Positions 58,671 through 64,000 of a DNA stretch of 64,000 nt are shown here, one piece after another (the first letter of the stretch is position 1; each line of letters begins with the position of its first letter). Source of the stretch: Pseudoips prasinana (taxonomy: Eukaryota > Arthropoda > Insecta > Lepidoptera > Nolidae); the NCBI GenBank assembly GCA_951640165.1, contig OX621263.1:10794001-10858000 (forward strand). The letters run 5' to 3'. Under the pieces are notes generated by a model that saw nothing but the letters and a program-made list of their open reading frames with translations, did no database searches and had not been told where the DNA came from. Both the position numbers and the translations under genes were made by a program.

Positions 58671-60837
58671 TTATTTTTTGTACATTTCTTTAAAAAAAAT
58701 TGACGTCGAAACCAATCCAAGACTGACATAAAATACACTGGTGAAATCCAAAATAAATAAATAAAATAGTACATACTCATGAACTGAACATTAACAAACT
58801 TCTTATATGTAATAAAAACTACTTGGCCAAACTGTGTACAATTTTTATGGGACCACGTGGCAACTATTCCGCATCAAACTAAAAAAGAATCACGTAAATC
58901 TGATCATAAATCTCCAAATAATCGGGGTACATACTTAAAAAAATATACCGATCAACTTGAGAACCTCCTCCTTTTGAAGTCGGTTAAAAACATTCTGTGT
59001 TGGTAACCTGTAATATTAAAATATTACATCAATTTCATAGTTGTATTAAAAAAACAAAACATTTATAAAAAAAAGCGTTCTCCTATTTAATTTTTGCAGT
59101 AGGACACTTATACTATAAAGTTGAAAGTACAAACCTTACTTTAAGAAGCATGTAAAATTATTTCAAATCAGATTTAAATAAAAAAAGAAAATTTATAGTA
59201 TGTATGTGTGATACTCTAACTCGATTAGACCGTTATAAGAAAATAATGATTTGAACAGAAGGAAGTAAATAATACTAACATATTATTAGTTTTCTGATAA
59301 GAAACTTATATAAACTGGTTAGTACATAATGTTCTAATAAATCAATATTGTTTACAAAAAGGTCAATACAGGTAGTGCCATCTGTTATCGAGTTTCCGTC
59401 ATTAAAAAGATCCCATTGTTACACACTGTAAAATGTAAATAAAATTAATCGGAATTGACAACATTTCATATTTTTAACTGGCATGTATTATTGCGTTATT
59501 TAAAAGTAAATCCAAAACTAGGACACCCATATTTTTTCTTTTTGCAAAATAATGAACTTTTCATTCATAATTTCAACTTTGAAATTCGATGTATTCTAAA
59601 AAGACGTAAGCGGCAAATGACGTCATAATAATGGTGGAATAACAATCGATCTTTGCTTTAAAGTAACCTGTCAAAAAAAATCACTGCCTTGTCGAACTCG
59701 TTGGCGCCTAAACTTGTTTACGTTTGTTTAATGTTTTCAATTTCAAATTAAATTAAAATTGTCAATATTAAATTCGTTTCCAGTGTTATTATCCTTATTA
59801 TGTTTCATTAAGTCACCATGAAAGTTACGAAATTTAAAACCGTGAGTGACAATTAACAATTTGACACGTCTTGTTTGACGTTAATGTTTTCGTTTAAAAC
59901 TTTGGAATGCTTAGGCAAAGGAAACTACCTCGTCCGCCGCATTAGTGACGTCATCACACCTTTTTAGTTTTTATTTTATTCCTCAGGAATGAAGCGATAA
60001 AAAAATATAAAAAAAATATATTTGAACTCAGGATACAAAAATAAAGAAACGGTATTTTTGTTTTAAGGTGGTGTCAGTTTTGAAATGTTGTCAATTGTGG
60101 TTTTAGAACAATATTCATAAGCGACTCTTCACTCCGAGATCACGTTAAGTTCAAATTTATGAAGCGATTTGTAAATAATATTCCTTGATCCGTTTTTCAA
60201 CATTTATGTTAAGATAGTCATAATCATTTATAAATTCAATTTTTTTTCAAGACTACCTAGATTATTAACTTGAAAATGTTTTTTTTTTATGTTTAACGCT
60301 ATCTGGAGACGACTTTTAATCATTGATTAATAAAGTTTAATATCAACATTACAACAATTAAGTGCTTCTTATATATAGTAAGCCACAAGATTGAATTGAT
60401 TCGCTGCACTTATATACTCGAACTCAATAGATAAAATTTTGCTATAAATACAGAATTGCTTGCTTTATTTTTAAAACATTGGTTCCAAAAAAGCGAACAC
60501 ATAATTCCAAATATAAATGAAGTGCGAATTAGTTTTGAATTTCGAATTTAAATGCCGGCATTGTATCGCTGTTTATAAAACATACTGAATATATGTCACG
60601 TGAAAAATGGCGTGCACTATCGCGGAACGACAACGCGTGACGTTGCGCAATCTCACGTAACTGCAGGCGTGGCGATGAGTCGATAACGCTAGGGATGGTG
60701 GCATTTTGCGAAAAATATAAAACAGATATTTGCCTAATACGGTACTGGGTTGGTTATTAGGTTTTATTTGTAGTTCTGTGTTTCCTATCAATTTGATTTA
60801 TATTACTTACCCTCATGTTTATTTATGATTTTGTGGT

Positions 60838-61035
60838 ATGACTACGGTGAATATCAGAATATCATAATCCCATCTCATCCCGTGTGGGGCGTAGAAGTCG
60901 ACCAGAGGGAATATCTACCAGAGGAGAAGGAAACGATCGCCAACACGTCTGCCAAGCGTGGCGATTATGGCATATCCCTACGATTATTCTTGGGGAGGCT
61001 TGTTCAACAGTGGACTTCTTTCAGCTGTAATGATT
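60838..61035 (+). mobile_element. Family P retroposon copy in Hr3 intron 3
   Basis: CCCATCTCATCCCGTGTGGG, GGAAACGATCGCCAACACGT, CAAGCGTGGCGATTATGGCA and CAGTGGACTTCTTTCAGCTG. Confidence 0.65.
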
Positions 61036-61534
61036 GAACCAGCATATATTAATAATAATAATGTAACTTTACAGTATCACATTTGACTTATAGTAATAAC
61101 AATACGTACTAATTACAAATGGGTAAATGGATGCTTTTGCTGCTTCTGAGGGATATATACAAAATGTATACACAAGTAATAAGCAAACAAAGTAAAGATA
61201 TAAAACTAGATTAACAACAAATAAAACAAAATAAAAATGTATGAAATAGACACATGCAACTCAGTTTTACCATGAAATGGAACCAATTATTGACCACCAT
61301 TTTGCTTCGCATATACTAATAAAATATTCAAGCACGTACGTGCGTAAGACAAACTAGTGTATTATAATAATATGTTCAGTTTCTCAGCTATATTGAGCTT
61401 AATATATTGTATTCCCTACTACTTATACTGCACTTGTATAAGATCGTAAACGTTAGTAACAAAGTAGACAACAGGTAGCATGCGATACCAGTATATTATG
61501 ATACTAGTAGTGATTATAAACGACAAGTCTTTAA

Positions 61535-61605
61535 ATCGCGTGCATAACACAACGTCGTTGACGCGTATACTCAAGTGGTTGTGCAATATACGTAACGGTG
61601 TAGTG
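61535..61605 (+). repeat. CpG-containing box, copy 1
   Basis: It shares ACGTCGTTGACGCGT exactly with 62996-63010. Around it GCATAACAC, TTGTGCAAT and TAGTG recur in the same order in both copies. Confidence 0.55.
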
Positions 61606-61639
61606 AAGAGATTGTTTTATATCGATAGATAATAATAAT

Positions 61640-61960
61640 ATTTTTTTTATTTATTAGGTCAACCAACGATCGCTTACACAATTCATAACATATGGTACAG
61701 ACATATTTAGATATTTTCTTTGTGCAACAACCAATTATAGGCTAACACCACAGGCAAAAATATAAAGAAAAGGCAAAAAACAAAGAAATAGTTAGCTAAC
61801 AAACTACTCTTACAATACATTAAAATTAAATTCTAGAGATACAATAATGAAAATTAATAATAATATTTTACAATAAAGCTCTAGCATAAAACTATATATA
61901 AAAATCTAATATGAAAACTCTAGCTTTAAAAAAAGATACATTTTACGCCTGTCAATTATA
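61640..61960 (-). repeat. Probable retroposon 3' tail
   Basis: T-run and TTATTTATTAGGTCAACCAA. It is similar in style to 1075-1203 and 16215-16345 (TTTATTTATTAGTAAGACAG). No coding sequence. Confidence 0.3.
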
Positions 61961-62184
61961 AATTGTATTTTTATTAAATTGCTTTTGAATATTGCTTGCC
62001 TGAACCTCACCACTCATTGTAATTTCATTGTGTGCCACTGTTGATCCTGGCTTACAGGAGTTACAGTGGTGGGTAATAGTGAGAGACTAGTCCCATTACT
62101 ATTAATGCTTTACTTATAGAGTTATTCGATTTTGATTGTTTTTAATTAAAGTTATTAAGAGAACAAGTGAACAAGTACATTACA

Positions 62185-62790
62185 ATGTATATAATGGTAG
62201 TACCAGTCTGAGTATAAGAGGCATCCTGTAAAATCTACTGATTCTGGTTAATGTACAACAACGCAAGTAGCAATTTGTACGCGGTTCATCTAAGTATAGG
62301 CAATGGTTAACGGTTTACGGTTACTGCTTTGTTAAAGATTCAAAACCAGTTACTAGTACAAGGAGATTGTAGAAATTAAGAAACAATTGTTATTTCTACC
62401 GTTCTTTGTAAATAAATTATACAAGTGAAATAAATATACAATTAAAACTTCTTAAAGACGGTGTTGGTTATTCAGATCTTTAGGTTTATGTATATAATGG
62501 TAGTACCAGTCTGAGTATAAGAGGCATCCTGTAAAATCTACTGATTCTGGTTAATGTACAACAACGCAAGTAGCAATTTGTACGCGGTTCATCTAAGTAT
62601 AGGCAATGGTTAACGGTTTACGGTTACTGCTTTGTTAAAGATTCAAAACCAGTTACTAGTACAAGGAGATTGTAGAAATTAAGAAACAATTGTTATTTCT
62701 ACCGTTCTTTGTAAATAAATTATACAAGTGAAATAAATATACAATTAAAACTTCTTAAAGACGGTGTTGGTTATTCAGATCTTTAGGTTT
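62185..62790. repeat. Perfect 303-base tandem duplication
   Basis: 62185-62487 and 62488-62790 are identical at every base by direct reading, without a spacer. The unit (ATGTATATAATGGTAGTACC ... CAGATCTTTAGGTTT) has no ORF of note and resembles no repeat elsewhere in the window. Confidence 0.95.
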
Positions 62791-62979
62791 GAAGTTCAAT
62801 ACGACAAAGTATCGAGATTTTCATTTAAAGAGGTTTATTAAAAAACTTTTGGGGACTATACCATAGATTACGTTGAAAATACCTTAAGTCTTATAGACCC
62901 TTACCTATATATGGAACTTTAGCACCATAACTAATAATGACATTTTAAGAGATAATGTATCCGATCATAAAGACACAAG

Positions 62980-63053
62980 TATCGCGCATAGCACGACGTC
63001 GTTGACGCGTGCATTGTAACTTGTTGTGCAATGTTTCTGTCTAGTGTCGTAGT
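62980..63053 (+). repeat. CpG-containing box, copy 2
   Basis: CGCGCATAGCACGACGTCGT then TTGACGCGTGCATTG and TTGTTGTGCAATG. It is a diverged partner of 61535-61605, 1.45 kb away. Confidence 0.55.
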
Positions 63054-64000
63054 GCACGGTATCGATATTGGGTATTATCGTACTTTATTGCGGGGAAAAT
63101 ACTATATATTTACAAAAAGTTGGGGCCCGCATGCTAAATTTGTAGGTCAATTGAAGATAAAGAAGGTTTCCTTGCTTTTAATTATTTCTTACAGTTCTTT
63201 CTTCGATGACAACAAAGAAGTATGCTAGGAATAATCCCGTAAAGTTAAAACTGCGGCTCCTTCTAAGAGAAATTCTAAAGCTCTTATTTAATTCTTGTTT
63301 GAACAAAGAAACACACAAGTTTGAAAAAAGTTAAAACGAAGTTTATCATTAGTAGAATCAAAACCAAATATTTAGTGATCTCGATAAAAGCCACCACTAA
63401 CTATGACATCCCTACATATTGTGCAACGTTAGTCATGAAGCGTAACATAAACATATCCAAGTTTTTACAACTGCACGCACACATGTATTATAAACAACAT
63501 CAGTTACACGCACTCTAACATAAAGGCAGTGTTTATGTAATAAGCATTAAGTCAAACAAGAATGACGACCCATATTTTTTATGCTTCTATTTTTTAACTT
63601 TGATTTTATCGTGGGTTTGGTTGCATGTTAGTAATTTTATTTGTTATTACTTTATCGATTTATTAATAAACTAAATTAATTGCGAGGTAATAAACAAATA
63701 CATTAAATTTAACTCAAGCAATTTAAAAATCCTGAAAGATTAATGTTAAATGAAAAATAAAAATATATTACAGTAACTTTAATACTTTAACTTTTATAAC
63801 CAAAAAAATTATTTCTTACTTTCATTCTGAACTTAGTTTTAAATGCCATTTTATTGTATTTTTTGTTATCCGAAAAAAAAAATTCTTATGCAAAGAAAAT
63901 AAGTTTTTTCGGTTCTACCACACAACTACAATTTTATGAATATTTTAACATACAGACTTCCGTATACCCCACCGTGCCTCAAATATTGATTTAAAACTAA

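Larger units (their letters stand above)
56117..64000 (+). other. Hr3 intron 3, incomplete at the window end
   Basis: The intron starts GTGAGT and no acceptor followed by HR3-like coding sequence was found before the end, so it exceeds 7.8 kb. It holds repeat fragments, twin hairpins at 57506-57619, a B-type SINE, a perfect 303-base tandem duplication and a pair of diverged CpG-containing boxes. Stretches 58676-60835 and 62791-62980 are AT-rich with no feature recognised. Confidence 0.75.

Overview
The window is AT-rich, intron-dominated animal DNA, and the evidence points to a moth or butterfly. The one host gene I can support is the 5' half of the nuclear receptor Hr3 (HR3/MHR3/GHR3, ROR-type). 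Almost everything else is a dense layer of transposable elements typical of Lepidoptera: tRNA-headed SINEs, 5S-rRNA-headed retroposons, Lep1-like Helitrons, RTE-type LINE fragments, a mariner and several MITEs.

Layout. From 1 to about 38,000 is repeat-rich upstream DNA. It holds RTE fragments (107-356, 4781-5078, 28346-28736), at least five SINE families, a TIR-bounded element carrying a two-exon gene (6782-8016), an intact mariner nested in a Helitron (12949-14415), a candidate CRE/TATA promoter (11978-12107) and several nested MITEs. From about 38,400 to 39,958 lies the presumed Hr3 leader and promoter. Hr3 exon 1 (39959-40265) encodes the A/B region. Intron 1 (40266-53653, 13.4 kb) holds far fewer repeats in its first half. 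It also carries a cluster of short CpG-containing motifs that resemble ecdysone response elements. Exons 2 and 3 (53654-53767, 56003-56116) encode the two zinc fingers of the DNA-binding domain. No further exon was found to 64000, so intron 3 is longer than 7.8 kb and the hinge and ligand-binding domain lie outside the window.

How it fits together. Hr3 is a known ecdysone-induced regulator. In intron 1 the decamer ACCCGTGACG occurs four times within 5.7 kb (43483-49183), three times next to inverted GGTCA-like half-sites, and one of these is a full IR-1 match. This is the strongest candidate here for an undescribed regulatory system. The repeats give a readable order of insertion (Helitron into SINE, mariner into Helitron, MITE into SINE, LINE fragment into 5S-type SINE). 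Several of them also carry local inverted duplications, as if replication had repeatedly switched template.

Limits: family names and copy boundaries come from reading and comparing copies inside the window. No database search was possible.
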